From Thermoflexus hugenholtzii JAD2 (lineage in GTDB: Bacteria; Chloroflexota; Chloroflexia; Chloroflexales; Roseiflexaceae): a stretch of DNA of 59,964 bases. Positions 8,474 to 16,687 of this stretch are shown one piece after another. A program made the position numbers and the translations under genes. The notes under the pieces were generated by a model, which saw only the letters and a program-made list of their open reading frames with translations, was not told where the DNA came from and made no database searches. Position 1 is the first letter of the stretch. Each line of letters opens with the position of its first letter. Location of the stretch: positions 1 through 59,964 of the forward strand of contig CAMCVW010000018.1 of the NCBI GenBank assembly GCA_945881915.1, in the 5' to 3' direction.

Positions 8474-10653
8474 AGAATCCGTCTTTACGTTGGAAGATAA
8501 GCCGTCGTGGATTTCTCGTCGGTGTAGGAACAACCGTCGCGGTCGTCGCTGTGGGTTGGGTTGCGGGCAAAAACTCGCTCCGCCTTGCAATATCGAACAT
8601 GGCCGAAGGCACCGAAAAAGCCATTACACGCGGGGCGCCTCCCGCAACTCCGATGCAATGGCTCAGCATCAGCGCCGATAATATTTTGACTGTGCATGTC
8701 CAAAAAATCGAGATGGGCCAGGGAATATTGACGGCTTTAGCCCAAATTGCAGCAGAAGAACTCAGTCTGCCATGGGAGAATGTTCGCATCGTCATGGACC
8801 CGACCGGTTCACCCGTCCAAGACCCGAACGGCACCGGCAACAGCGAAAGCGTCGTTTCACACTACTTACCACTCCGTAATGCCGCTGCGACACTCCGCGA
8901 TATGCTGGCCGCTGCTGCTGCGACCCAACTCAACGTTCCAGTCGCCGCCCTCAAAAACACCCCTACTGGTTTTGTCACCGATTCAGGGGTTGCACGCACC
9001 TATGGTGCAATCGTTGCGGCGCACACAGCTGAGTGGGTGGTCCCCGAGACAGCGCCAGTGCTCAAGGAGACATCGGCATTCAGCTTGATTGGTACTTCGC
9101 AGAAACGATTAGATATCCCCGCAAAAGTAACCGGTACCGCAGTCTACGGTCACGACGTTCGCCTCCCCAATATGACGTGGGGCGTGGTTGCTCGGCCGCG
9201 TATCATTGGTGCGGTGATTGCGTCCGTCGATCCGAAAAATGCAGCCACAATGCCTGGTGTCGTCGCCATTGTCAACGAAGATTCATTCGTCGGTGTCGTT
9301 GCCGAAACAAAGGCACAGGCACAAACGGCACTGCTGACCATGGATATTCAATGGAAGCTTCCTGACACGCTCGTCACCCAGGCAGCCATCGACGCAGCCA
9401 CAACGGTTGATCCTGCTACTGGTGTCGAAATCCAGCGCGACGGAGATGCGCTCGCAGCACTCGAGTCTGCAAAGACCGTCTACACCCGGGAATTTCGCAC
9501 ACCGATGGCAGTACACGCACACCTCGAACCACAAGCTTCGGTGGTCGATGTTCGTCCCGATGGAGTCGATGCTTGGGTCTCAACCCAGGTACCTGCGGGG
9601 ATGGCCTCGGCAATTGCAGAGGCACTCAACCGGGAAGCGGCAAATGTCACCGTCCACCCTGTCTACCTCGGTGGTGGATTTGGACGAAGACTCGATGCGG
9701 ACCTTGGGATTGAAGCTGCACGACTATCGGCTGCAGCGCAACGCCCCGTTGCGATAGCCTGGTCTCGTGCTGATGAATTCCACAACGGATTCGTACGACC
9801 ACCGACCCACCACGTGATGCGCGGCAGTCTCGCTCCTGACGGAACCATCGAAGCGCTCAGTCATCACCAAGCGAGCGGTGATGTGTTGCTGACGATTTTT
9901 CCGGCCGCAGTCGGAACGTTCCTCGGCTGGGATATCGGAGCGGTACGTGGAGCAAAATGGTATTACACCGCCAATGCAGGTCGCCTCATGACCGCTCAAC
10001 GCGTGCAACTTCCCATCGCAACGAGTTTTTGGCGTGGCCTTGGTTTGCTGGCAAACGGGTTTGCCATCGAAAGCTTTATCGATGAACTCGCCGAAAAAGC
10101 TGGCATCGATCCGTTGACATTCCGTATGCAGAATTTACCAGACACCGAGTTTGGTACGCGCATGAAGGCGACGCTCAATGCTGTCTCCACGCTCGCCAAT
10201 TGGAATAGCGGTCCTCCTGAGGGGCACGCCTACGGATTAGCATGCTCTGCAGACGCAGGTACATGTGTGGCACAAATCGCAGATGTGTCGATTGTTGATG
10301 GAGCAGTCCGCGTACATCACGTCTATGCAGCGATCGATTGTGGATTGGTCATCAATCCTGACGGCGTCGTTGCGCAAACCGAAGGCGGCATTATGATGGG
10401 GGTCAGTTCTACACTCATCGAAGCACTGACGGTTGTGGATGGGGCATTCAGCGCGTCTAATTTTGATGCATATCCATTGCTACGTAACAACCAAGCGCCA
10501 GATATCAGCGTCGTCATTGTGCCGAGCACTGCAGCTCCTGGCGGCATGGGTGAACCTCCCATCGGTCCCATTGCAGGTGCAATTGCCAATGCGGTGTATC
10601 GGTTGACGGGGTCGCGACCGCAAACGCTCCCTATCGAGATTCAAGCGAAATAG
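8470..10653 (+). CDS. molybdopterin-binding subunit of an aldehyde/isoquinoline oxidoreductase-type hydroxylase
   Basis: 727-residue catalytic partner of the preceding 2Fe-2S protein, of the IorB type. The N-terminus carries a Tat-like signal (SRRGFLVGVGTT, then a hydrophobic stretch), so the complex is probably exported folded to the outer face of the membrane. Family motifs include GGGFGRRLDADLGIEA near the middle and GEPPIGPIAGAIANA near the end, where the molybdenum active-site Glu region is expected. Probable reaction: hydroxylation of an aldehyde or N-heterocycle using water. The specific substrate is not readable from sequence. Confidence 0.9.
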   Translation: MKNPSLRWKISRRGFLVGVGTTVAVVAVGWVAGKNSLRLAISNMAEGTEKAITRGAPPATPMQWLSISADNILTVHVQKIEMGQGILTALAQIAAEELSLPWENVRIVMDPTGSPVQDPNGTGNSESVVSHYLPLRNAAATLRDMLAAAAATQLNVPVAALKNTPTGFVTDSGVARTYGAIVAAHTAEWVVPETAPVLKETSAFSLIGTSQKRLDIPAKVTGTAVYGHDVRLPNMTWGVVARPRIIGAVIASVDPKNAATMPGVVAIVNEDSFVGVVAETKAQAQTALLTMDIQWKLPDTLVTQAAIDAATTVDPATGVEIQRDGDALAALESAKTVYTREFRTPMAVHAHLEPQASVVDVRPDGVDAWVSTQVPAGMASAIAEALNREAANVTVHPVYLGGGFGRRLDADLGIEAARLSAAAQRPVAIAWSRADEFHNGFVRPPTHHVMRGSLAPDGTIEALSHHQASGDVLLTIFPAAVGTFLGWDIGAVRGAKWYYTANAGRLMTAQRVQLPIATSFWRGLGLLANGFAIESFIDELAEKAGIDPLTFRMQNLPDTEFGTRMKATLNAVSTLANWNSGPPEGHAYGLACSADAGTCVAQIADVSIVDGAVRVHHVYAAIDCGLVINPDGVVAQTEGGIMMGVSSTLIEALTVVDGAFSASNFDAYPLLRNNQAPDISVVIVPSTAAPGGMGEPPIGPIAGAIANAVYRLTGSRPQTLPIEIQAK

Positions 10654-10676
10654 CCCGCAGATACGCACAAGCGTAT

Positions 10677-10705
10677 TTGCATTGTCAGATTTGACGCGTT
10701 ATACT
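10677..10705 (+). promoter_or_regulatory. promoter of tRNA-Lys
   Basis: TTGCAT, a 17-base spacer and TATACT end 10 bases before the tRNA. The -35 box is a partial match only. Confidence 0.5.
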
Positions 10706-10715
10706 ATGAGTGTGT

Positions 10716-10790
10716 GGGTCAGTAGCTCAATGGCAGAGCACTTGCCTTTTAAGCAATGAGTTGTAGGTTCGAATCCCACCTGACCCACCA
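10716..10790 (+). tRNA. tRNA-Lys (anticodon TTT), CCA encoded
   Basis: Cloverleaf read by eye: acceptor GGGTCAG with CTGACCC, discriminator A and encoded CCA; D arm GCTC/GAGC; anticodon loop CTTTTAA giving TTT; T arm GTAGG-TTCGAAT-CCCAC. Two flaws are seen: C-T at 27-43 and A-C in the T stem. A run of seven T follows, probably part of termination. It lies between the molybdenum hydroxylase and oxidase genes. Confidence 0.93.
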
Positions 10791-11119
10791 CACTTTTTTT
10801 CGTCGCACATAGCGACCTAGAAGCGATCCATACCGCATCCCGCCAGGGGGCAAAATGAAAATCCCAGATCAACGGCTGCGTCGTCAGCTACGTTCTGTCC
10901 TGCTCTGTATCAACGGATACATTGAGCGGGAATTTTGTGTTGTGTGTACAAGAAATCCCTACAAGTCACTTTCAGACTTCCCCATCGGAACAACTCCTCA
11001 CATTTGTGGATCTATGCCGAAACAGGCATTGCCATATGACATCCAAATTTTTGCACGGCTCACCAGCCTCGCAAAAAAATTATCGGGGTGGCATAGACGA
11101 ATGTACAGAGGAGGGCTCA
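10791..11119. other. intergenic region upstream of the oxidase operon
   Basis: 329 bases with no convincing gene. A 101-codon reading from 10855 has no family resemblance and overlaps the real small oxidase gene in another frame. The region holds a strong hairpin at 11046-11079 and the ribosome site of the next gene. Confidence 0.5.
11046..11079. promoter_or_regulatory. hairpin in the oxidase operon leader
   Basis: Inverted repeat with arms AATTTTTGC and GCAAAAAAA, plus an inner GGCT-CACC-AGCC stem, ending 40 bases before the first oxidase gene. It could be an attenuator, an mRNA-stabilising structure or an operator. Function is inferred only. Confidence 0.4.
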
Positions 11120-11269
11120 ATGGACAATGTGCCAACGGCACCCCACACCGACCAGGATGAGTTTTCACCGGTAGGAACACTCCTATTTGTGATGATTATG
11201 CTCATCGGCTATGTCGTGTATTGGGGCTACATTTGGTTCTTGGTCGTCATTGAACGGGGAGGAAACTAA
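11120..11269 (+). CDS. small single-span subunit of ba3-type cytochrome oxidase (IIa-like)
   Basis: 49 residues with a polar N-terminus (MDNVPTAPHTDQDEFSPVG) and one hydrophobic helix (about residues 19-42). AGAGGAGG lies 6 bases before the ATG. It ends 2 bases before the subunit II gene. Size, topology and position match the IIa subunit of Thermus-type ba3 oxidase, which fills the place of the second helix missing from subunit II. The identification rests on context and topology, not on a sequence signature. Confidence 0.75.
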   Translation: MDNVPTAPHTDQDEFSPVGTLLFVMIMLIGYVVYWGYIWFLVVIERGGN

Positions 11270-11271
11270 AC

Positions 11272-11754
11272 ATGCATATTGATCGTCTCGAACGCTACTG
11301 GATTATCGCCGTCGGCGTAGTATTCGGCGCATTTGCTGCAGCAATTGTCGCATCCGTCGTGGTATTTGGTGTCCATCTGCCGAGCCCGGTCGGGCGCATC
11401 GACCCAGCCAAATTAGCAGAATCCGAATTTGCCAAACCAGGCCTCACCCAAGACAGTGAGCATGCCTACACCTTGCGCATGGTAGCCAAAATGTGGAGAT
11501 TCGACATAGGGTCGAAAGAACCGCAGCCTACAATCAAGTTACCCGCTGGAAGCAGGCTCAAAATCGTTGCCACGAGTCTCGATGTCACACATGGAATATA
11601 TGTGGAACGACACGATGTGAACGTCATGTTGCTCCCCGGCCAGATTTCGCAGGTCGAAGTCTTGTTCAGTAAACCTGGCATTTACCACATTATTTGCCAC
11701 GAGTACTGCGGCCCAGGACATCAAGCCATGATTGCAACGATTGAAGTTAGCTAA
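11272..11754 (+). CDS. cbaB: cytochrome c oxidase subunit II, ba3-type (CuA)
   Basis: 160-residue electron-entry subunit. One N-terminal membrane helix (about 10-34) anchors an outer cupredoxin domain. The binuclear CuA ligands are all present: H107, C142, E144 (backbone ligand), C146, H150 and M153 within CHEYCGPGHQAM. The short length and single helix are typical of B-family oxidases. It receives electrons from a soluble cytochrome c or copper protein. It lies between the small IIa-like gene (2-base gap) and subunit I (11-base gap). Confidence 0.92.
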   Translation: MHIDRLERYWIIAVGVVFGAFAAAIVASVVVFGVHLPSPVGRIDPAKLAESEFAKPGLTQDSEHAYTLRMVAKMWRFDIGSKEPQPTIKLPAGSRLKIVATSLDVTHGIYVERHDVNVMLLPGQISQVEVLFSKPGIYHIICHEYCGPGHQAMIATIEVS

Positions 11755-11765
11755 AGGCAAAAACA

Positions 11766-13460
11766 ATGCAACAAACGAAACCATACATCAGCACTCCAGA
11801 ACTCACGTTCCCCAAAGTGGGATTTTTGTCGGCAGAACAATGGATAGTGGGTTCCCATGTTTTGACCGGATTAGTAGCGTTGCTGATCGGTATCTTCCTC
11901 GGACCATTCCAGGTTTTTCGGCGGGCACCTGCACTCAAGTGGGAAATCCCTGTGTTCAGCTACTACTATCAGGCATTGACGGTCCACGGCGTCTTGAATG
12001 CCCTCTTCTTCACCACGTTCTTCATTGTGGGATTTAGTTACTTCATCTTGATGCGTTCACTCAAGCGCGAGATGTGGAGTACCAAACTCGTATGGATTGC
12101 CTACGCACTGATGCTCATTGGATTGCTGCTGGTCCTCTATGCACTCATAACGAATCAAGCAAACGTGCTATACACGTTCTATCCATCGCTCATCGCCCAC
12201 CCTGCGTTCTATCTCGGCCTGGTGTTGCTCGTTGTCGGTACATGGATTGTGACCGCGAATTTGTTCTTGACGTACAACCTCTGGCGGAAAGAAAATCCAC
12301 AAGAACATTTACCACTGGCAGTCTTTGCGACGTTGACAAATTTTGTTTTATGGTGCGTCGCATCCCTCGGCGTCGCTATTGAAGTTTTGTTTATGTTGTT
12401 ACCTCTGTCACTTGGCCTTATCACGCACACAGATCCTCAAGCCGGCCGTGCGTTGTTCTGGTTTTTCGGACATCCACTGGTGTACTTCTGGCTCCTTCCC
12501 GCGTATACATCGTGGTATACCATGCTTCCAAAACAAGCCAACAGCAAGATTTTTTCTGATCCACTGGCGCGCGTCTCTTTCATTCTTTTGATGATTTTCT
12601 CAATCCCGGTTGGCGTTCATCACATGTTTACCGATCCAGGCGTGAGTGCAGTGATGAAGGGCATCCAAACGGTGTTTACCTTCATCGTTGCAGTTCCCAG
12701 TTTATTGACTGCGTTCAACGTCGGTGCCATGCTCGAACGTGCCGGTCGCAACCGTGGCGCCAAAACGCCATTCGACTGGATGTGGAAGCAAGACTGGAAG
12801 AATCCCGTCATCGCAGCCCAAATCTCTGCGATGCTGTTATTCATCACCGGCGGGGTCACGGGTATTATGAACGCGTCACTAACGCTCAACATTGCCTTGC
12901 ACAATACTTCTTGGATCCCGGCACACTTTCATCAGACGTTGGGGGGCGCAGTCACCCTGACATTCATGGGCATCTGTTACTGGCTCATCCCAATGATTCG
13001 TGGTCGCGGGCTGTATAGTGTCAAGATGGCGCTCTGGCAAGTGCATACGTGGTCTATCGGCATGATGATTTTTGGTTATACGTACGGCGCCGCAGGGTTA
13101 ATCGGCGTACCCCGTCGTACCGACCTCGGTGCAGCACCGTACATCAATCCCGAAGCGGTGCCCTACCTCAATATGTCCATCATCAGTGGTGTCCTACTAC
13201 TCATCAGTGCGATCCTGTTCTTCATCAATATGGCTGGCACGATGTTGCTATCCAAGAAGCAATTGACCGAAGAAGCACCAATCGATACGTATGTCGAATC
13301 GAAGTCTCCGTTGTGGATGGAGAAGTGGGGGCTCTGGTTGAGCATCGTCGGGATCCTCTGTGTCATCGCGTGGGCACCGGTGTTCCTCGAAGTAGTCGAC
13401 TTCACACATGGATTCCAGATACCTGGGTACAGTCCAAACGGCGGTCTTTACAAGCCATAG
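11766..13460 (+). CDS. cbaA: cytochrome c oxidase subunit I, ba3-type
   Basis: 564-residue catalytic subunit with about 12-13 membrane helices. Expected metal ligands are visible: a heme ligand in the first helices (VGSHVLTG / VHGVLNALFF), the CuB histidine with the nearby Tyr (FGHPLVYFWLLP), the HH pair (VGVHHMFTDPG) and the HFH motif binding both hemes (PAHFHQTLGG). The sequence is B-family rather than aa3-type. It reduces oxygen to water while pumping protons. In a phototroph it would support aerobic or microaerobic respiration. No heme a synthesis genes lie nearby. Confidence 0.93.
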   Translation: MQQTKPYISTPELTFPKVGFLSAEQWIVGSHVLTGLVALLIGIFLGPFQVFRRAPALKWEIPVFSYYYQALTVHGVLNALFFTTFFIVGFSYFILMRSLKREMWSTKLVWIAYALMLIGLLLVLYALITNQANVLYTFYPSLIAHPAFYLGLVLLVVGTWIVTANLFLTYNLWRKENPQEHLPLAVFATLTNFVLWCVASLGVAIEVLFMLLPLSLGLITHTDPQAGRALFWFFGHPLVYFWLLPAYTSWYTMLPKQANSKIFSDPLARVSFILLMIFSIPVGVHHMFTDPGVSAVMKGIQTVFTFIVAVPSLLTAFNVGAMLERAGRNRGAKTPFDWMWKQDWKNPVIAAQISAMLLFITGGVTGIMNASLTLNIALHNTSWIPAHFHQTLGGAVTLTFMGICYWLIPMIRGRGLYSVKMALWQVHTWSIGMMIFGYTYGAAGLIGVPRRTDLGAAPYINPEAVPYLNMSIISGVLLLISAILFFINMAGTMLLSKKQLTEEAPIDTYVESKSPLWMEKWGLWLSIVGILCVIAWAPVFLEVVDFTHGFQIPGYSPNGGLYKP

Positions 13461-13469
13461 CGGTATACC

Positions 13470-13495
13470 GTGGCGGGGTCTTCGGACCCCGCCAC
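13470..13495 (+). promoter_or_regulatory. perfect hairpin with TTCG loop after subunit I
   Basis: Arms GTGGCGGGGTC and GACCCCGCCAC (11 bp, perfect) with the very stable TTCG tetraloop, but no T run follows. More likely an mRNA processing or stability element setting subunit ratios than a full terminator, since a gene with its own ribosome site follows 13 bases later. Confidence 0.55.
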
Positions 13496-13508
13496 GAGAG
13501 GATTCGTG

Positions 13509-13778
13509 ATGTTTAAATCTTATGCACCATATGAATTTTCCCTTCAGATGAGTGCTGCCATGTGTTGGGGCCTGTCTGTTTGCAGCCTCCTCTTTGCCTA
13601 TGCATATAGCCAAGACATCACGGCGATCGTGGCATCCCCCGCGCAGATTTGGGCATTTGTTTGCGGAGTTCCTCTGCAAAGCAATGCCACGCTGCCCATT
13701 CTCATCGGGATGGGAATCTGCGCTGCTGGGCTGGGCAGCATCCTTATGGTCATCCGCAAGCGCGCGCTGACCGAGTAG
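13509..13778 (+). CDS. small two-helix membrane protein of the oxidase operon
   Basis: 89 residues with two hydrophobic segments (about 14-33 and 60-80) and a basic C-terminus (IRKRALTE). AGAGG lies about 8 bases before the ATG. A GTG start at 13470 is rejected because it sits inside the hairpin. Its place after the oxidase subunits suggests an accessory or assembly role for the oxidase, but I recognise no family. Confidence 0.6.
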   Translation: MFKSYAPYEFSLQMSAAMCWGLSVCSLLFAYAYSQDITAIVASPAQIWAFVCGVPLQSNATLPILIGMGICAAGLGSILMVIRKRALTE

Positions 13779-13857
13779 CCCACCACCTGTACCTGCCGTA
13801 TGTTAGACTACAGGGGCGTCACTTCTGGCGTTGCCTGTTTTTGGTGTGAGAGGTCGT

Positions 13858-14559
13858 ATGGAAGCAGACGTCACTCGGCAGTCGACAGTCACCCAAGCAA
13901 TGGAAGATTATCTCAAAAATATCTACGAACTCTCGCAAGATCAAGCTTCGGTGTCCACTTCACGCCTCGCGGAACGTATGAATGTGCGGCCTGCTTCAGC
14001 AACCGGCATGTTAAAGACGCTCGCCGAGCTCCACCTCGTCGCACATACGCGCTATTACGGAGTCACGCTCACTCCAGCTGGTGAACGTGTCGCACTCGAA
14101 ATTCTGCGTCATCATCGCCTCATCGAACGCTATCTCGTCGAAGCGTTGGGATTTGGCTGGGATGAAGTCCACGATGAAGCTGATCGGCTGGAGCATGTCA
14201 TTTCGGAGAAATTCGAAGCCCGTATTGCCACACTGCTCGGCAATCCGACCACGGATCCGCACGGTGCCCCCATTCCCGCGATGGATGGCACCATGCCGGT
14301 GTTGAGCTCGTTGAGCCTGGTCGATGTAGTCATCGGGCATCTGTACTCCATAACACGCGTCCGTGGCGACAACTTCCCCGAGCGGCTCAAATATCTCGAA
14401 TCATTGGGATTAATCCCCGGCAAGTCAATCGTCGTCGACACAATTGCACCATTTGAAGGGCCGGTTTCGATTGCCGTCGACGATACGATAGTCGCAATTG
14501 ATCGCCGGATGGCTCTTTTGATTACCGTCCAAAAAAACGATGCACCCGCTCCCTCGTGA
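13858..14559 (+). CDS. DtxR/MntR-family metal-dependent transcriptional regulator
   Basis: 233 residues in the DtxR layout. The N-terminal winged helix contains AMEDYLKNIYELSQ and the helix-turn-helix region STSRLAERMNVRPASATGML. The dimerisation/metal-binding domain includes HHRLIERYLVEALGFGWDEVHDEAD. The C-terminal part is SH3/FeoA-like. It is expected to bind Fe(II) or Mn(II) and repress metal uptake genes. Start is the ATG at 13858 with GAGAGG upstream; GTG readings from 13831 are less likely. No metal transporter lies nearby. Its 3' end overlaps the next gene by 20 bases. Confidence 0.9.
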   Translation: MEADVTRQSTVTQAMEDYLKNIYELSQDQASVSTSRLAERMNVRPASATGMLKTLAELHLVAHTRYYGVTLTPAGERVALEILRHHRLIERYLVEALGFGWDEVHDEADRLEHVISEKFEARIATLLGNPTTDPHGAPIPAMDGTMPVLSSLSLVDVVIGHLYSITRVRGDNFPERLKYLESLGLIPGKSIVVDTIAPFEGPVSIAVDDTIVAIDRRMALLITVQKNDAPAPS

Positions 14560-15478
14560 ATTTATCACCACCATGGTGAACCTCTACGGGAGCCGTGGCC
14601 AACGCTGGTGTGATACCCTGCCAATCCACCTACAGAGGCTTGCAGAAGACTGGAACTTGGATCTGGGTGAACCTTTTCCACTCAGCTACAACTACGTCTG
14701 TGCAGCAACACATCGCGCGACAGGGCAGGCGGTCGTCCTCAAAACGTCTCCCGATAATCCGGATTTCCACAGTGAAGTCGCCATGCTCCGCCACTACAAC
14801 GGCCGCAGCGCAGTTACCCTGCTCGCAGTCCACGAATCACCCACTGCACTGCTGATGCCTGCGGCAACTCCCGGTACACGACTGGTCGACAGCGGACTGT
14901 CCGACGATACACAGACACATATTGCAGCCACCGTGATGCGCGCATGTATCACGCCTGCGAGGCCCAATGCACCATTCCCAGCCCACCTGATGCAAGGCGC
15001 CGTACTGACCGACCTGCCTGCGCGACACCCGGCAGCGGTAGATCTCATCGGTATTGCACATCACGCCGCAACAATCCGATTTTTATCACAGCGTCATCCG
15101 AATGATTCACGGTTTGCATTGCACGGGGACTTACACCACGAAAACATACTGCGCCATGGAACGGATTGGCTCATCATCGATCCCAAAGGTGTTATCGGCG
15201 AGCCGGCAGCGGAATGTGCAGCGTTCCTGCGGAACCCCGGGCGCTTGCTCGATAGCGGTATCGACGTTGTCGCGCTGACAATCAAACGTATCGGCATTTT
15301 TGCTTCCGTACTGCAGATTCCCGCATCCAAAATCGCCCATTGGAACTACGCACTCATGGTTCTGTCTGCGTGGTGGTGCTACGAAGAAGCACAGACCATC
15401 CCATCGCGTGTATGCGGCTATATCGACGCATTCGCGCAGGTTGCGGCACACTGTGCGCAGCAAGAAACACACAAATAG
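14540..15478 (+). CDS. aminoglycoside/hydroxyurea-type kinase family protein (StrB/APH(6)-like)
   Basis: 312-residue small-molecule kinase of the APH(6)/hydroxyurea kinase family. The N-terminus (PREFITTMVNLYGSRGQRW) fits the family start. The catalytic loop is LHGDLHHENIL and the metal-binding segment is IIDPKGVIGEPAAE. Family members phosphorylate streptomycin, but chromosomal copies in environmental bacteria often have unknown substrates, so resistance is not implied. The start overlaps the regulator gene, suggesting coupling. The last 57 bases of this gene are copied at 16591-16647 by the local tandem duplication. Confidence 0.8.
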   Translation: MHPLPREFITTMVNLYGSRGQRWCDTLPIHLQRLAEDWNLDLGEPFPLSYNYVCAATHRATGQAVVLKTSPDNPDFHSEVAMLRHYNGRSAVTLLAVHESPTALLMPAATPGTRLVDSGLSDDTQTHIAATVMRACITPARPNAPFPAHLMQGAVLTDLPARHPAAVDLIGIAHHAATIRFLSQRHPNDSRFALHGDLHHENILRHGTDWLIIDPKGVIGEPAAECAAFLRNPGRLLDSGIDVVALTIKRIGIFASVLQIPASKIAHWNYALMVLSAWWCYEEAQTIPSRVCGYIDAFAQVAAHCAQQETHK

Positions 15479-15505
15479 CCCACAGACGCTTGGCGTCCGT
15501 GGGCT
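15477..15505. terminator. hairpin between convergent kinase and protease A genes
   Basis: AGCCCACAGACGC / GCGTCCGTGGGCT with one central mismatch. Probably a bidirectional terminator, though T runs are poor. The duplicate copy is at 16646-16674. Confidence 0.6.
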
Positions 15506-15518
15506 CGTTCGTATCTCC

Positions 15519-16352
15519 TCAGTACTTCAGTTTTGCCTGTGCCTTGATCCATGGAAAAACGGTTGAAACCTTCGTATAGACACCCGGATACCGCGCCAGT
15601 GCACAGTCATTGCCCCAACTCACAATCCCAATCTGGATTTTGGTGGCATCTTGCGTCGTAACCAATGGGCCACCACTGTCACCCTGGCAAGAGTCTTTGC
15701 CACCGATTGCATATCCCGCGCAAGCCATGCGACCGGTTATCCCGCCGTCATAGTACGTATTGCACGCACGTTGTGACACCATCGGCACTTGCACCTTGCG
15801 CAACACATTAGAGACTTCGCCGCCGCTTTCCGTTGTGCCCCAGCCCGAGACCGTCGCCATTTTGCTCGCTGTATACAATGGATTGAATGAGGCCGCTGTC
15901 GTGGCAAGCTTGACAACCTTCACCCCCACACTCGGAGTGACAGCCGCGTTGAGCCTGAGTACCGCGACATCAAAATCATACGAATCAGGGTCGTAGCTCG
16001 GATGGACTGCCACCGCACTCACCAGCCGCTGTTGGAAGTATGGATTGAGGTTGTTTTTTGCCAAAGAACCGATATTCTGCAACCCGACATACACCCGGAA
16101 TTTATTCGCGCTATAGGGATCACCAAAGTCATCAACCGAACAGTGCGCCGCAGTCAACACATATTGGTTTGCGATGAGAGAACCGCCACAAATATACCCA
16201 TCGGCCAAAACCAGAACTTGGTACGGGAATTCTGCCATGGTCGCTGCGGTTCCGCCGACAATCTTTGGGCGGGCAATGAGTTGTGCGTGCGCAGATGGGA
16301 ATCGCAGTGAAAGTGTAAAAACCACCATGAGAAACAGTATGAGTCGCTTCAT
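15519..16352 (-). CDS. secreted trypsin-like serine protease, copy A
   Basis: 277-residue S1A protease. Signal peptide about 1-23 (MKRLILFLMVVFTLSLRFPS...AHA), activation site at I31 (IVGG), catalytic triad H70 (LTAAHC), D128 (DFDVAVL) and S226 (GDSGGP). D220 at the bottom of the S1 pocket predicts cleavage after Arg/Lys. The pocket wall reads SWGNDC. GAGGG lies before the ATG at 16352; an upstream in-frame start at 16418 would bury the signal peptide. It is about 89% identical in protein to copy B (31 differences, counted by eye). Such animal-type proteases are uncommon in bacteria. Confidence 0.92.
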   Translation of the reverse strand: MKRLILFLMVVFTLSLRFPSAHAQLIARPKIVGGTAATMAEFPYQVLVLADGYICGGSLIANQYVLTAAHCSVDDFGDPYSANKFRVYVGLQNIGSLAKNNLNPYFQQRLVSAVAVHPSYDPDSYDFDVAVLRLNAAVTPSVGVKVVKLATTAASFNPLYTASKMATVSGWGTTESGGEVSNVLRKVQVPMVSQRACNTYYDGGITGRMACAGYAIGGKDSCQGDSGGPLVTTQDATKIQIGIVSWGNDCALARYPGVYTKVSTVFPWIKAQAKLKY

Positions 16353-16448
16353 CAAACCCTCTTTCCGTGCTTCAACCGTACATAGAGTACAGACGCTGAA
16401 AGTGTCCGATTCGTTCAATTTTGATAACGGAATTTCATCCTGCAGCGG

Positions 16449-16590
16449 CTAGCGTGTACGTGTGGGAGTGCGTGTCCTTTTTGCCGCAGACCCGACCACC
16501 AGTACACTGCCATTTCGTAACCCGATGACACTATTGAACTGCTCTGCTGCAATCGACACCGCGTTATTGGTGAAGGGTATACTCAACTGC
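16449..16590 (-). pseudogene. duplicated 3' fragment of the protease-RCC1 gene
   Basis: Copy of the last part of the fusion gene (17618-17759), including its stop codon, left between the protease copies by the tandem duplication. About 5 of 141 bases differ. It has no start and no coding role is expected. Confidence 0.88.
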
Positions 16591-16647
16591 ATCGACGCAT
16601 TCGCGCTGGTTGCGGCACACTATGCGCAGCAAGAAACACAAAAATAG
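16591..16647 (+). pseudogene. duplicated 3' fragment of the kinase-like gene
   Basis: Copy of 15422-15478, the last codons and stop of the APH-like gene. It has no start of its own. A chance 61-codon frame across the junction (16462-16647) is an artefact of the duplication. Confidence 0.88.
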
Positions 16648-16687
16648 CCCACAGACGCATTGCGTCCGTGGGCTCGTTCGTATCTCC

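Larger units (their letters stand above)
15422..16590. repeat. tandem duplication, copy A (1169 bp)
   Basis: This unit starts inside the 3' end of the kinase gene, includes a terminator hairpin and protease A, and ends with a copy of the 3' end of the protease-RCC1 gene. Every landmark (stop codons, starts, hairpin) recurs exactly 1169 bases downstream. Confidence 0.93.

Noticed and set aside
11046-11079. Known riboswitch class
   Set aside because: A simple hairpin with no conserved riboswitch core that I can recognise.
10855-11160. 101-codon frame before the oxidase operon
   Set aside because: No family resemblance. It overlaps the real small oxidase gene in another frame and spans the leader hairpin.
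14540-15478. Call as a streptomycin resistance gene
   Set aside because: Only family-level similarity is visible; chromosomal members often have other substrates and there is no mobile-element context.
16462-16647. 61-codon frame between the protease copies
   Set aside because: It reads across the duplication junction and combines antisense RCC1 sequence with a kinase fragment.
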